From CBFHOS01 sp965657645 (GTDB lineage Bacteria > Pseudomonadota > Alphaproteobacteria > Puniceispirillales > Puniceispirillaceae): a DNA stretch of 64,000 nt. Positions 42,565 to 51,588 of this stretch are shown piece after piece (the first letter of the stretch is position 1; every line of letters begins with the position of its first letter). Below the pieces are notes generated by a model. That model saw nothing but the letters and a program-made list of their open reading frames with translations. It was not told the DNA's origin and did no database searches. Location of the stretch: positions 248,001 to 312,000 of the forward strand of contig CBFHOS010000001.1 of NCBI GenBank assembly GCA_965657645.1, written 5' to 3'. A program made the translations under genes and the position numbers.

Positions 42565-44779
42565 TTCAAAAACCGTCTTGAGTAGTTTCGCCGCCGTGAC
42601 AGTCTTCGGGATTGTCGCGCTTGGACTGTTTGCTGTGACGGCGCCTTCTGCCAATGCCCAGCGCGCGGATAATCAGGATAAACCGCTGAGTCTAATCACT
42701 GAAGACGCCGCCACCGAAACGGGGCCAGAGACGGGGCCAGAGACGGGGCCAGAGACGGGGCCAGCGCCCGTACCCACGCCGGGTGTTATTGACCTGATGG
42801 CGGCGGATAATGGTTCGCCGGCGGTGTTCAACGATAGCGCCGATATTGCGCCAAGTATTGATGATAACAGAACCGGTACCACAGAAGTGGATACAACAGA
42901 CACGGACACAGAAAGCGGCGCGACAAGTGGCGCAGCTTTATCGTCCAGCACCACAACCGGCGCCTCGGTTGTTTTGGGCCGGCGCAATGTTTCGGATGTC
43001 GGGCTGGCCGCGATTGGCGTTAGCGAAGATGATGAAACCGCCGCACCGACGACGTTAGATAGCCTGATCTGGCGCGGTACATCGGCGACTACCGCCAGCC
43101 AATTGCTGGAAAAAGGTGTCGTAACGAGTAAATCACCAACTTTATCGGCGCTTTCCTATCAAACTGTTGCCCGCCAATCTGTGCCGCCAACAGGGGCCAA
43201 CATTGTCGCGCGTGATTTGGTAGAGGCCCGTCTTGGCTGGCTCGCCAGTGCAGGGCGCTCGAATGATCTGGCGGTTATCGCAGAACAATTGCCGCAAGAT
43301 GAACAATGGGTCGATTGGAAAAAATGGCTGGTCCAGCACCAATTGATGTTGCGCCGTGATGAAGATGCCTGCCGCACCGTTAGCTATCAGGTAAGCCAGA
43401 CATTTGATCCGTTCTGGCACAAGACCAAGGTGATCTGTTCGATTGTCGAGGGCAATCTGGGCGGGGCGCGGTTTGGCGCTGATATTCTAGAGGCGAGTGG
43501 GGTCGAAGATCCGGCGTTCTTTGCATTGGTGAATGACATGCTGAACGGCACCAAGACAGCCGAGATTGACCCAGCCTCCCTAGGCACAATTCACATAACA
43601 TTGATGGATGCGGCACATCATGAAATCCCGCTTGAGGGTATGGCAATATTGCCGCCGGAAATGGCGCAAAGCACAGTGGCCCTGCGGTATCTTGGTCCTG
43701 ATGCGCGGATGCTATCGACCTTTAATGCGTTAAATCTTGGTTTGATTGACGCTGAACAGGCGGCCAAGCTATGGCGCAATATTGCCGTGGATGCATTGCC
43801 GGCGGAACCCGCTCTTGCCCGCCATGTTGGTGCGCCAGACGGTTTGACCACTGCGATGGCATGGCGTGCGTTGGATGCGGAACAATCGGCCAAACGATTG
43901 CCGCTAATCGCCGCCGCGATGGATGTCGATCTGGCAAACGGCAATGGTAGCTTTATGCGCTTGCTCTACACAGAGCTTGCCCAGGCTGGCATAGGGTTTG
44001 ATCAGGTTGAGCGTACCCTTAGCGAAGACCAGAGCGATGCGGCGGGTAAAATTGCGCTATTATTGGCGCTTGGCAATCCGAATGCGCCGGACCTTCCGAT
44101 GTCATTTCCCGCCTTTGCATATGCCCTGAATGCCGCAAAAATCCTGTCGAGCCTAGAGGGTGATAGCTGGCGCAATGGTGATCTTGCGGCGGCCAATCAA
44201 TGGCATTTGATGCCAGTGCTAGAGGCTGCTGGCATGGTTGCGGATCAGAGCGAATGGCTGGATCAGGCGTTTGCCGAGCCGGTTGTATCAGGCGAAAGCG
44301 TATCTTTATCGCCGTTATTATTGCGGGCCATCCAGCAAGCATCAGAAAAGCGCCGTGTTGCCGAGACTATTTTGCTGGCGAATTGGCTGTTTGGTGATTT
44401 ACCGCTGGCGAAAATCAATACGCATGATGCGGCCGTGGTGATTACCGCATTGAACGATATTGGCCAGAATGCCGCCGCCAACGCCCTTGTCCGTGAATTG
44501 GTCATTGCGCATTTGCTCGCCAATACTGGCGGGGCCGATATGTCGGCCAGCACCGGCGCATGGATCTTCCCGGTGAGCACGCCGGCAACGTCATCAGCGA
44601 GCGACCAGCCAGAAGATGGCACACAGGATGTTTCGGAAGAGGGTGCGGATGCGGTGGATAATGCCACAACCGAGCCAGCCGATGCCGATAACAGCACCGG
44701 ATCAGATCCTGATAACACTAGCCTGACCAGTGATGCGCCATCGCTGGATGGCGAGCCGGATAATGGCAGCCAAAGCTAA
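42545..44779 (+). CDS. Large exported protein of unknown function
   Basis: 744 residues from ATG 42545. A signal peptide (hydrophobic about 8-32, cleavage after SANA) sends it to the periplasm. Then a low-complexity region (to about residue 140) with four TGPE repeats from a 12-bp array, a mainly alpha-helical, Ala-rich middle (about 150-680) without a domain I recognise, and an acidic disordered C-terminus rich in D, T and S. It is sandwiched between the 45-residue membrane protein and xerD; its 3' end overlaps xerD by 17 bp. Confidence 0.82.
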   Translation: MKISPNSSKTVLSSFAAVTVFGIVALGLFAVTAPSANAQRADNQDKPLSLITEDAATETGPETGPETGPETGPAPVPTPGVIDLMAADNGSPAVFNDSADIAPSIDDNRTGTTEVDTTDTDTESGATSGAALSSSTTTGASVVLGRRNVSDVGLAAIGVSEDDETAAPTTLDSLIWRGTSATTASQLLEKGVVTSKSPTLSALSYQTVARQSVPPTGANIVARDLVEARLGWLASAGRSNDLAVIAEQLPQDEQWVDWKKWLVQHQLMLRRDEDACRTVSYQVSQTFDPFWHKTKVICSIVEGNLGGARFGADILEASGVEDPAFFALVNDMLNGTKTAEIDPASLGTIHITLMDAAHHEIPLEGMAILPPEMAQSTVALRYLGPDARMLSTFNALNLGLIDAEQAAKLWRNIAVDALPAEPALARHVGAPDGLTTAMAWRALDAEQSAKRLPLIAAAMDVDLANGNGSFMRLLYTELAQAGIGFDQVERTLSEDQSDAAGKIALLLALGNPNAPDLPMSFPAFAYALNAAKILSSLEGDSWRNGDLAAANQWHLMPVLEAAGMVADQSEWLDQAFAEPVVSGESVSLSPLLLRAIQQASEKRRVAETILLANWLFGDLPLAKINTHDAAVVITALNDIGQNAAANALVRELVIAHLLANTGGADMSASTGAWIFPVSTPATSSASDQPEDGTQDVSEEGADAVDNATTEPADADNSTGSDPDNTSLTSDAPSLDGEPDNGSQS
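42719..42766. repeat. Four 12-bp units ACGGGGCCAGAG
   Basis: Units at 42719, 42731, 42743 and 42755, the last ending in CG. They encode TGPE repeats near the mature N-terminus of the exported protein. Four GGGG runs on the coding strand are separated by exactly 8 nt. Confidence 0.92.
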
Positions 44780-45728
44780 AAAGCCACCTGCTGGCACGCC
44801 CAAATTATCTAAAAATGCGCCTCCAGATCCGCATATTGAGGGGTTTCTTCAGGCAATGTCTGCCGATCGTGCGCTTGCCCAGAACAGCATCGCCGCCTAT
44901 CGCCGTGACCTAGACGACAGCAACGCCTTTATAAAGGCCCATCGTCATAATCTTATTGATTGCACCAGTGATGATTTGCGCGGTTTGTTATCCGAGTGGC
45001 AACAGCGCGGATTATCGGCGCGTTCGGTGGCCCGCCGTCTAAGCGCGCTTCGTCAATTCATGGCGTGGTTGGTGGAAGAGCGTATCCGCGACGATAATCC
45101 AACGCGCTGGATCGATAATCCAAAATTACCAGCGCCCTTGCCAAAGCATCTATCCGAGCGTGAGGTCGTGGCATTGATCGCCGCCGCCGGTCAATTGACG
45201 CCGTTACCAGCGGCATTGCAGGCAGTGGCCCTGTTGGAAATTCTCTATGCCACCGGATTGCGCGTATCGGAATTGATGGCGTTGACGGTCGATCAATTCC
45301 GCCGGTCACCAGACAGCATTATCGTCACTGGCAAGGGTGGCCGTGAGAGATTAATCCCGCTCGGCAATGCGGCCCGCACCGCGGCGTCTTTATGGCTAGA
45401 GGAACGTGACAAGACAAATCTTACATCGCCCTTTATGTTTCCCGCCGGTGATGGCACCGCGCCTTTATCGCGCCAGCATTTCAGTGCGATGTTGAAAACG
45501 CTGGCCCGTACCGCTGGTATTCCGGTGGCGAATGTTAGCCCGCATGTTCTGCGTCATTCCTTTGCCACCCATATGCTGAATCGCGGCGCTGATCTTCGGA
45601 GTTTGCAAACATTGCTTGGCCATGCCGATATTTCAACGACCCAGATTTATACAGCAACAAGGCCAGAACGGCTCGCCGGATTGGTCGCCGCGGCACATCC
45701 GCTTGCCAGCGATGGCCAAGATGACTAA
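44763..45728 (+). CDS. xerD: Site-specific tyrosine recombinase XerD
   Basis: Resolves chromosome dimers at dif together with XerC. 321 residues from ATG 44763. All catalytic residues are present: R167 (ATGLRVSEL), K191 (GKGGRER), H261 and R264 (HVLRHSFATH), H287 (LGHADI) and Y296. The N-terminal SAM-like domain is intact, so it is not a phage-type remnant. xerC is not in the window. Confidence 0.93.
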   Translation: MAAKAKKPPAGTPKLSKNAPPDPHIEGFLQAMSADRALAQNSIAAYRRDLDDSNAFIKAHRHNLIDCTSDDLRGLLSEWQQRGLSARSVARRLSALRQFMAWLVEERIRDDNPTRWIDNPKLPAPLPKHLSEREVVALIAAAGQLTPLPAALQAVALLEILYATGLRVSELMALTVDQFRRSPDSIIVTGKGGRERLIPLGNAARTAASLWLEERDKTNLTSPFMFPAGDGTAPLSRQHFSAMLKTLARTAGIPVANVSPHVLRHSFATHMLNRGADLRSLQTLLGHADISTTQIYTATRPERLAGLVAAAHPLASDGQDD

Positions 45729-45780
45729 AATGCTGAGAATTCGCAATTTAACCGGGTTTAACCAGGAATAACGATCTGTG

Positions 45781-46737
45781 ATGAGACATTTTCTCGATTT
45801 TGAAAAGCCAATTGCCAATCTAGAGGGCAAAGTCGAAGAGCTTCGCCATATGAGCTCGGATGGTAGCATTAATATTGCTGATGAAATTGGCAAGCTCCAG
45901 ACGCGAATAGAGCGTGAGCTAAAGCAGACCTATGAAAAGCTTGGTCCGTGGGAAAAAGTACAGGTTGCCCGCCACCCTGAACGCCCCCGCGTGAGTGCGA
46001 TTTTCAACCAATTATTGACCGATTTCACCCCCCTTGCTGGTGACCGGAATTACGCTGAAGACCATGCTGTTATCGGCGGAATGGCACGTTTTCGCGGCCA
46101 AGCCGTGATGGTTATGGGCACCGAAAAGGGCAGCAGCACCGAAGAGCGTATCAAGCGTAATTTCGGTATGGCGCGGCCTGAAGGCTATCGTAAAGCCACA
46201 CGGTTGATGGAGCTTGCAGGCCGGTTTGATCTACCTGTGTTGAGCTTTGTTGATACTGCTGGTGCCTATCCTGGACGCGGTGCCGAGGAACGTGGTCAGG
46301 CCGAGGCCATTGCCACCTCTATTCGGGCCTGTCTGCGCCTGCCGACCCCGATGGTGGCGGCAATTATTGGCGAAGGTGGATCGGGTGGTGCGATTGCGCT
46401 TGCCGCTGGTAATCGGGTGGTGATGTATGAACATGCGATTTATTCGGTGATCTCGCCGGAGGGCTGTGCCTCGATCTTGTGGCGTAGCAGTGACCATGCC
46501 AAGGATGCCGCCGAAGCGTTGCGCATTACATCAGAACATATGATGCGCCTCGGCGTTATTGATGCGATTGTGCCAGAGCCATTGGGCGGTGCGCACCGTG
46601 ACCAGAGGGTGGCGATCGAGAGCCTTGGCGAGGTTTGCTTTGAACAGCTTAAATCGATGCAGTCAATGGATAGCGCCGCGTTGATCGCTGATCGCCAAAA
46701 CAAATATATCTCAATAGGTGATAAAGGGCTGAACTAG
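45781..46737 (+). CDS. accA: Acetyl-CoA carboxylase carboxyltransferase subunit alpha
   Basis: Transfers carboxyl from biotin to acetyl-CoA, in complex with AccD, for fatty acid synthesis. 318 residues from ATG 45781 (a GTG precedes it directly). VARHPERPR, DTAGAYPG, and the oxyanion GEGGSGGA motifs are typical. An AGGAAT ribosome site precedes. Follows xerD by 52 bp, a known alphaproteobacterial order. Confidence 0.95.
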   Translation: MRHFLDFEKPIANLEGKVEELRHMSSDGSINIADEIGKLQTRIERELKQTYEKLGPWEKVQVARHPERPRVSAIFNQLLTDFTPLAGDRNYAEDHAVIGGMARFRGQAVMVMGTEKGSSTEERIKRNFGMARPEGYRKATRLMELAGRFDLPVLSFVDTAGAYPGRGAEERGQAEAIATSIRACLRLPTPMVAAIIGEGGSGGAIALAAGNRVVMYEHAIYSVISPEGCASILWRSSDHAKDAAEALRITSEHMMRLGVIDAIVPEPLGGAHRDQRVAIESLGEVCFEQLKSMQSMDSAALIADRQNKYISIGDKGLN

Positions 46738-46772
46738 TCATCAGGCTGATGACCTGCCCCCTACGGTCTCTT

Positions 46773-47627
46773 TTATAAGAGTGTGAAATCGCGATCATGC
46801 GTCAATGCAGGGATCGAGTGCCGCGCTTTGCCGACCAATTCTAAATCAAGATCAGCCATGATAATCCGGTCATTGGCACCGGCTTTTGGGTCGGTATCAT
46901 CGGTTTCTGCCTCTGCCAGAATATCTCCCCATGGCGCAATAATCATCGCATGACCATAGGTGCGCCGACCATCGGCATGGGTGCCGCATTGCGCCGGTGC
47001 AATGATATAACAACCGGTTTCAATCGCCCGAGCCCGCAATAGCACATGCCAATGCGCCTGCCCGCTATTATAGGTAAAGGCCGCTGGCACCGTGATAATC
47101 GCCGCCCCCGCTTTGGCCAATGTCCGATAGAGCGCGGCAAAGCGCAGATCATAGCAGATCGTCAGGCCGACAGGGATATCCTCAATCGCCGCCATGATCG
47201 CCGTGTTACCAGCGGCGAAATTGGCTGATTCCTTATATGTCTGGCCGTCACCAACAACCGCATCGAACATATGGATCTTGTCATATTGGGCGGCAATTTG
47301 GCCGTCAGGGCCGATCAGATAACAGCGGTTAACCAGCCTCTCATCATGCCGGCGGCGGGTTAGTAATGATCCCGCCAACAGCCATATTTTCGCCCCCGCC
47401 GCCGCGCCGCATAGCGCGTCCAAGGTCGGGCTGGCATCGTCCCATTCGGCATGTTCGCCAAGGGCATCGCGGTTTTCGGCAATAAAACTAGCGGCTTCGG
47501 GTAGGCATATGAGGGTGGCCCCATCCTGCGTGGCACTTTCAATCATCGGCAAGATGTGGGACAGGGTTTCCGGTGCATTACCGCTGGCACAATATTGGAG
47601 CGCTGCGACACGCAGAATGTTGGTCAT
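46773..47627 (-). CDS. Nitrilase-superfamily amidohydrolase (Nit type)
   Basis: 284 residues. The catalytic triad is visible: E44 in LPEAASF, K117 in YDKIHMFD, and C158 in TICYDLRF. The last motif is typical of the Nit1/Nit2 group, whose members deamidate omega-amides such as deaminated glutathione; exact substrate not known. Next gene upstream is grxC on the same strand, 33 bp away. Convergent with accA. Confidence 0.9.
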   Translation of the reverse strand: MTNILRVAALQYCASGNAPETLSHILPMIESATQDGATLICLPEAASFIAENRDALGEHAEWDDASPTLDALCGAAAGAKIWLLAGSLLTRRRHDERLVNRCYLIGPDGQIAAQYDKIHMFDAVVGDGQTYKESANFAAGNTAIMAAIEDIPVGLTICYDLRFAALYRTLAKAGAAIITVPAAFTYNSGQAHWHVLLRARAIETGCYIIAPAQCGTHADGRRTYGHAMIIAPWGDILAEAETDDTDPKAGANDRIIMADLDLELVGKARHSIPALTHDRDFTLL

Positions 47628-47660
47628 CGCCGATCCCCTCTGCTAGTCGCTTTTGGTGGC

Positions 47661-47918
47661 TTATAAAGCGAGCAATTTATCCAAATGGCCGAGCCGGTCC
47701 AATTGCATCAATTCGTTACAGCCACCGATATGGTCGTTATCGATGAATATTTGCGGAACCGAGGTAACGCCGCCTGCACGCTTGCGCAACGCCGAACGCT
47801 TTTCCATGTCTAGCGTAACATCGACATGGTCAAACTCAATATTTTTACTCTGCAACAAGCGCAACGCACGTGCGCAATAGCCACACCCTTGGGCTGTAAA
47901 AATTTCCACTTTTGCCAT
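47661..47918 (-). CDS. grxC: Glutaredoxin 3
   Basis: 85 residues from ATG 47918. Dithiol active site C12-G-Y-C15, cis-proline TSVPQIFI and the GGCNEL glutathione-binding block. Reduces disulfides with glutathione. A 13-residue upstream extension of the frame is not conserved. Confidence 0.94.
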   Translation of the reverse strand: MAKVEIFTAQGCGYCARALRLLQSKNIEFDHVDVTLDMEKRSALRKRAGGVTSVPQIFIDNDHIGGCNELMQLDRLGHLDKLLAL

Positions 47919-48068
47919 GTGAATGTCCCCCGAGATGTGGCGCATATACCGCCGCACCTATCGATCAAATGCTGGGTGGAAAATAGACATTGTTGAGATA
48001 ATCCGCAATTGATTAGTTTGCCCAAAGGGTATCGGCATGGTTCCTGTATCAGGCCATTTGGATATTAT

Positions 48069-48112
48069 CCCCGTACCATCCCCGTATCATCCCCGTATCA
48101 TCCCAGAGCCAT
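48069..48112. repeat. Four 11-bp units immediately after comF
   Basis: CCCCGTACCAT, CCCCGTATCAT twice, and CCCAGAGCCAT at 48069, 48080, 48091 and 48102. The last unit abuts the comF stop (48112-48114). The 11-bp period is not a multiple of three, consistent with a noncoding place. Confidence 0.9.
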
Positions 48113-48870
48113 CAAAGTGACGATACCCGCGCGATCACCACCGCGCTGACTGGTCCGCTTCCCGCTTTAGTGAGGGTGCGGGCGGCCTCGAATAATGTCG
48201 CGCCAGTGGTCATCACATCGTCAATTAACAGGATGTTCCGGCCGGCGATTTGCGCTTTGAACCTGTCTGGAACACGAAAGGCACCATTGATATTGCGCCG
48301 CCGATCTGCTCCCTTAAATTGGCCCTGACTGGGCGTTGCACGCGTTCTCTCTAGCAATTGTGGGGCAAATTCAACGCGGGTTATCTCCCGATTATGGTGG
48401 TGACAAAGATACCGCGCCAATTCGGCCGATTGGTTATAGCGCCGGTGTAAATATCGCCAGCGATGCAGTGGGATTGGCACCACCAAAGGGCTCGGGCTGG
48501 CCGCACAAATATCGGCAAAGGGACGCCGGAGCAAATGCCCAAAAACCGGCACGAGCTGTAGGCCATCGCCATGTTTGAATTTCAGAATCAAGGCGCGTGA
48601 TGCTTCACCATAAAGACAGGCCGCGCGAATTTTTAACAGCGGTGGTGGCTTGGCCCAACAAGGCGCACATTTCATTTCGGGCAAGGCATGGGGCAAAGGC
48701 CGACCACATTGTGAACAGGATGGCGCGCTGATGTGCTGGAGGCCGCCCCAACAGTCGCCGCATAGTCCGGTGCTATTGGCAAATCGGCGGCAAATCACAC
48801 ATTGGTGTGGCAGGATCAACCGAGCCAGTGCCGATAGCGCGGCAAATGTGGGTGCGCGTAAACTTGTCAT
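48112..48870 (-). CDS. comF: ComF-family phosphoribosyltransferase-like protein
   Basis: 252 residues from ATG 48870 (MTSLRAP). N-terminal zinc ribbon with CVICRR, CGDCW, CSQCG and CAPCW (about residues 22-75); C-terminal phosphoribosyltransferase fold with the PRPP loop ILLIDDVMTTGATL near residue 215. ComF helps DNA uptake and recombination in naturally competent bacteria; elsewhere its role is unclear. Confidence 0.9.
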   Translation of the reverse strand: MTSLRAPTFAALSALARLILPHQCVICRRFANSTGLCGDCWGGLQHISAPSCSQCGRPLPHALPEMKCAPCWAKPPPLLKIRAACLYGEASRALILKFKHGDGLQLVPVFGHLLRRPFADICAASPSPLVVPIPLHRWRYLHRRYNQSAELARYLCHHHNREITRVEFAPQLLERTRATPSQGQFKGADRRRNINGAFRVPDRFKAQIAGRNILLIDDVMTTGATLFEAARTLTKAGSGPVSAVVIARVSSL

Positions 48871-48995
48871 CAAGGTGATGCTAGCGGGTAGGCATTAATC
48901 TTTGCTTAATCGGGCGGCATTACCGGAAATTTTATGCGAGGATTTAATGAACGATTTTACTTGAAGTTTTTGGGTTGGCTTAGCATGGTGCGGCG

Positions 48996-49907
48996 ATGGA
49001 GCCTTTAGCAGAAACAATTCCGCGCCTATTTGACACCCAAGCCCAGCGCCGTAATCGGTCTCGGGCGGCGCCGCATTATGACGATTTCCGGTTCTTAAAA
49101 GAAGAGGCGGCTCTGCGTATCGCCGACCGTGTGGAATTGGTCCGGCGCGATTTTGCGCTATCGCTTGATTTTGGTGCGCATGATGGAACGCTGACGCGCC
49201 ACCTAAAACCGCTTGGTAAAATTGGCACGATCATTCAGGCGGATCCGGCCCCGCAATTTGCCGTGATGGCGCGTAATCAGGGTCCAGCAATTGCCACTGA
49301 TTATTCAATTTTACCCTTTGCCTATGAGAGTTTTGACGCGGTTTTCTCCTGTCTGACATTGCATTGGGTGGATGATTTGCCCGGCGTCATTTCCCAGATG
49401 CGTAATTTGCTAAAGCCGGATGGGATGTTGCTGATATCGATGCTGGGCGGGAATAGCCTCCATCAATTGCGCAGTGCGCTTGCCGCCGCCGAAACCGAAA
49501 TTAATGGCGGCCTTAGCCCACGGACAGCGCCGATGGCGGATATTCGTGATGTTGGTGGTTTGCTTGGCCGTGCTGGCTTGGCTTTGCCGGTGGCTGATGC
49601 CGACCGGATCACTGTGAATTATCCGAACATGTTCCGTCTGATGGCGGATTTGCGCGGCATGGGCGAGGGTAATGCGATGATTGAGCGCGTGCGCCGTCCA
49701 ACCAGCCGACAAGTTTTCATGCGGGCGGCAGAAATCTACCAGAGCGAATTTGGTAATGATGACGGCACCATTCCCGCCAGCTTTGAGATTATTACGCTGA
49801 CCGGTTGGGCACCGCATGAAAGCCAACAAAAACCATTGCGGCCGGGCGCGGCAACGCACCGCCTTGGTGATACTCTAGGCACCACCGAATTTGATCCGGA
49901 ATCATAA
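48996..49907 (+). CDS. SAM-dependent methyltransferase, NDUFAF5-like
   Basis: 303 residues. SAM-binding LDFGAHDGTLT near residue 62 (the usual GxGxG is altered), then DAVFSCLTLHWVDDLPG near residue 110. The segments GGNSLHQLR, MADIRDVGGLLGRAGLALP and DLRGMGEGNAM resemble mitochondrial NDUFAF5, a complex I assembly factor. A role in respiratory complex I is therefore possible; annotation often says BioC-like. Convergent with mutT, 6 bp apart. Confidence 0.85.
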   Translation: MEPLAETIPRLFDTQAQRRNRSRAAPHYDDFRFLKEEAALRIADRVELVRRDFALSLDFGAHDGTLTRHLKPLGKIGTIIQADPAPQFAVMARNQGPAIATDYSILPFAYESFDAVFSCLTLHWVDDLPGVISQMRNLLKPDGMLLISMLGGNSLHQLRSALAAAETEINGGLSPRTAPMADIRDVGGLLGRAGLALPVADADRITVNYPNMFRLMADLRGMGEGNAMIERVRRPTSRQVFMRAAEIYQSEFGNDDGTIPASFEIITLTGWAPHESQQKPLRPGAATHRLGDTLGTTEFDPES

Positions 49908-49913
49908 AACCCG

Positions 49914-50339
49914 CTAGAGCAAATCCTGGAGTACAGGGATAAGCGGAATATCTGCTGGCGGCATTGGATAGTCGCGCAATGCGGATGCCCGCACCCATTT
50001 CAATTGCCCACCTTCAACCGGCTTTGGATGGCCTTCCCATTTGCGACAGACAAACAGCATCATCAGCAGGTGAAAATCATCATAAGAATGGCTGGCAAAG
50101 GTAAGCGGCGCCAGACATGAGGCGGCGGTGTTGATATCCAGTTCCTCGCCCAATTCACGAATGAGCGCGGCCTCTGGCGTTTCGCCAGCCTCTATTTTGC
50201 CGCCGGGAAATTCCCATAATCCGGCCATCGGCTTGTCTTCGGGGCGCTGGGCCAGCAACACCCGACCATCGCGGTCGATGAGCGCAACGGCGCTAACCAA
50301 TATGATCGGCAGGCCGCCGCTAGCTTCGGTAATCGGCAT
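49914..50339 (-). CDS. mutT: MutT-family Nudix hydrolase (8-oxo-dGTP diphosphatase)
   Basis: 141 residues. A full Nudix box GGKIEAGETPEAALIRELGEEL begins near residue 46. Removes oxidised nucleotides. Its start overlaps the end of argJ by 20 bp, so translation is probably coupled; argJ-mutT downstream of a parvulin gene next to secA is an alphaproteobacterial arrangement. Confidence 0.92.
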   Translation of the reverse strand: MPITEASGGLPIILVSAVALIDRDGRVLLAQRPEDKPMAGLWEFPGGKIEAGETPEAALIRELGEELDINTAASCLAPLTFASHSYDDFHLLMMLFVCRKWEGHPKPVEGGQLKWVRASALRDYPMPPADIPLIPVLQDLL

Positions 50340-51564
50340 TGATCGAAATATAGCCGTGGGTTAGATCGCATGTCCAAATGCGCGCCGACCCATCGCCATC
50401 GCCAATAGCGACCGCAACATCAATCTCGGCATTTTTCATATGCGTGGCCACAGGGGTTTCATCATAATCGGCGCGGCAGGCGCCATTCTTGGTAATTTGA
50501 ACACCGCCAATGGCAATTGAAATATCATCCTGATTTATGCCTAAACCAGCTTTGCCAACCGCCATTACAATGCGTCCCCAATTGGCATCTTCACCGGCGA
50601 TAGCGGTTTTCACCAAGGGCGAATTGGCAATCGCCAGACCAATTTCATGGGCCTGATCATTATTCTTTGCGCCAGTGATATCAATCGTGATGAATTTGCT
50701 GGCACCCTCACCATCACGCACAATCTGCGTGGCCAGATCCTGCATGACACTATCCAAAGCGGCGATGAATGCCGGCAAATCTGGATGCGATGGATGGTCA
50801 ATAACTGGGTTTCCAGCCTTGCCCGTGGCAATCAGGAAAACGCTGTCATTCGTCGAGGTGTCACTATCAACAGTGATCGCATTAAAGCTCCGGCGATTGC
50901 TGTCTTGTAGCAAAGTCGTCAGCAACTCTGGGGCAATCGCCGCATCGGTCGCAATATAGCCCAGCATGGTCGCCATATTCGGCGCAATCATCCCTGAACC
51001 TTTGGCAATGCCGCTAATCTGGATGGTCGTTTCACCCAAACGCGCACTAGCCGCCGCGCCTTTGGCAAAGGTGTCGGTGGTGCGAATGGCATCCGCCGCC
51101 GCCTGCCAATTGGTATCCGTGTTTTTGTCCGAATCGAGCAAATCATCAAAGCGCCCGATCAGACAATCAGTATCCAAAAATTCGCCGATCACCCCAGTTG
51201 AGGCGATCAGAATATTATCTGGATCAATATCCATCCGCGCGCCCAGATTGCCACAAATCACACGCACATCAACAAGACCTTGGGCACCGGTAAAGGCGTT
51301 TGCGTTGCCCGCATTGGTGAAAATGGCGATGCCGTTTGTACTGTTAAAACCAGATGCTAGTTTGCTCTGGCACCATTGCACTGGCGCCGCGGCGGTATCT
51401 GACTGGGTGAACACACCGGCAATGGCGCTATCACCGCTGGTGGTGATAAGCACCATGTCATTGCGCCCCTGATATTTCATACCAGAGCCAGCAACAGCCA
51501 AATCGACGCCCGCGATGGGCGGCAATTCGGCAAATGTTTTGGGTGCTAGTGGTGATCTGTTCAT
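50320..51564 (-). CDS. argJ: Glutamate N-acetyltransferase / amino-acid acetyltransferase (ArgJ)
   Basis: Recycles the acetyl group from N-acetylornithine to glutamate in the cyclic arginine pathway. 414 residues. The self-cleavage site MATMLGY, whose threonine is the nucleophile, is near residue 198, after GSGMIAPN. C-terminus ends YISINADYRS, typical. Fits with argD and argF in this window. Confidence 0.95.
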   Translation of the reverse strand: MNRSPLAPKTFAELPPIAGVDLAVAGSGMKYQGRNDMVLITTSGDSAIAGVFTQSDTAAAPVQWCQSKLASGFNSTNGIAIFTNAGNANAFTGAQGLVDVRVICGNLGARMDIDPDNILIASTGVIGEFLDTDCLIGRFDDLLDSDKNTDTNWQAAADAIRTTDTFAKGAAASARLGETTIQISGIAKGSGMIAPNMATMLGYIATDAAIAPELLTTLLQDSNRRSFNAITVDSDTSTNDSVFLIATGKAGNPVIDHPSHPDLPAFIAALDSVMQDLATQIVRDGEGASKFITIDITGAKNNDQAHEIGLAIANSPLVKTAIAGEDANWGRIVMAVGKAGLGINQDDISIAIGGVQITKNGACRADYDETPVATHMKNAEIDVAVAIGDGDGSARIWTCDLTHGYISINADYRS

Positions 51565-51588
51565 TTAAGGCCCACCGGTTCCTAGGGG

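Noticed and set aside
5731..45800. Identical start sequence ATGAGACATTTTCT in argF and accA
   Set aside because: Only 14 bp are shared and both encode the family-typical N-terminus (MRHFLD); probably coincidence, not a transferred element.
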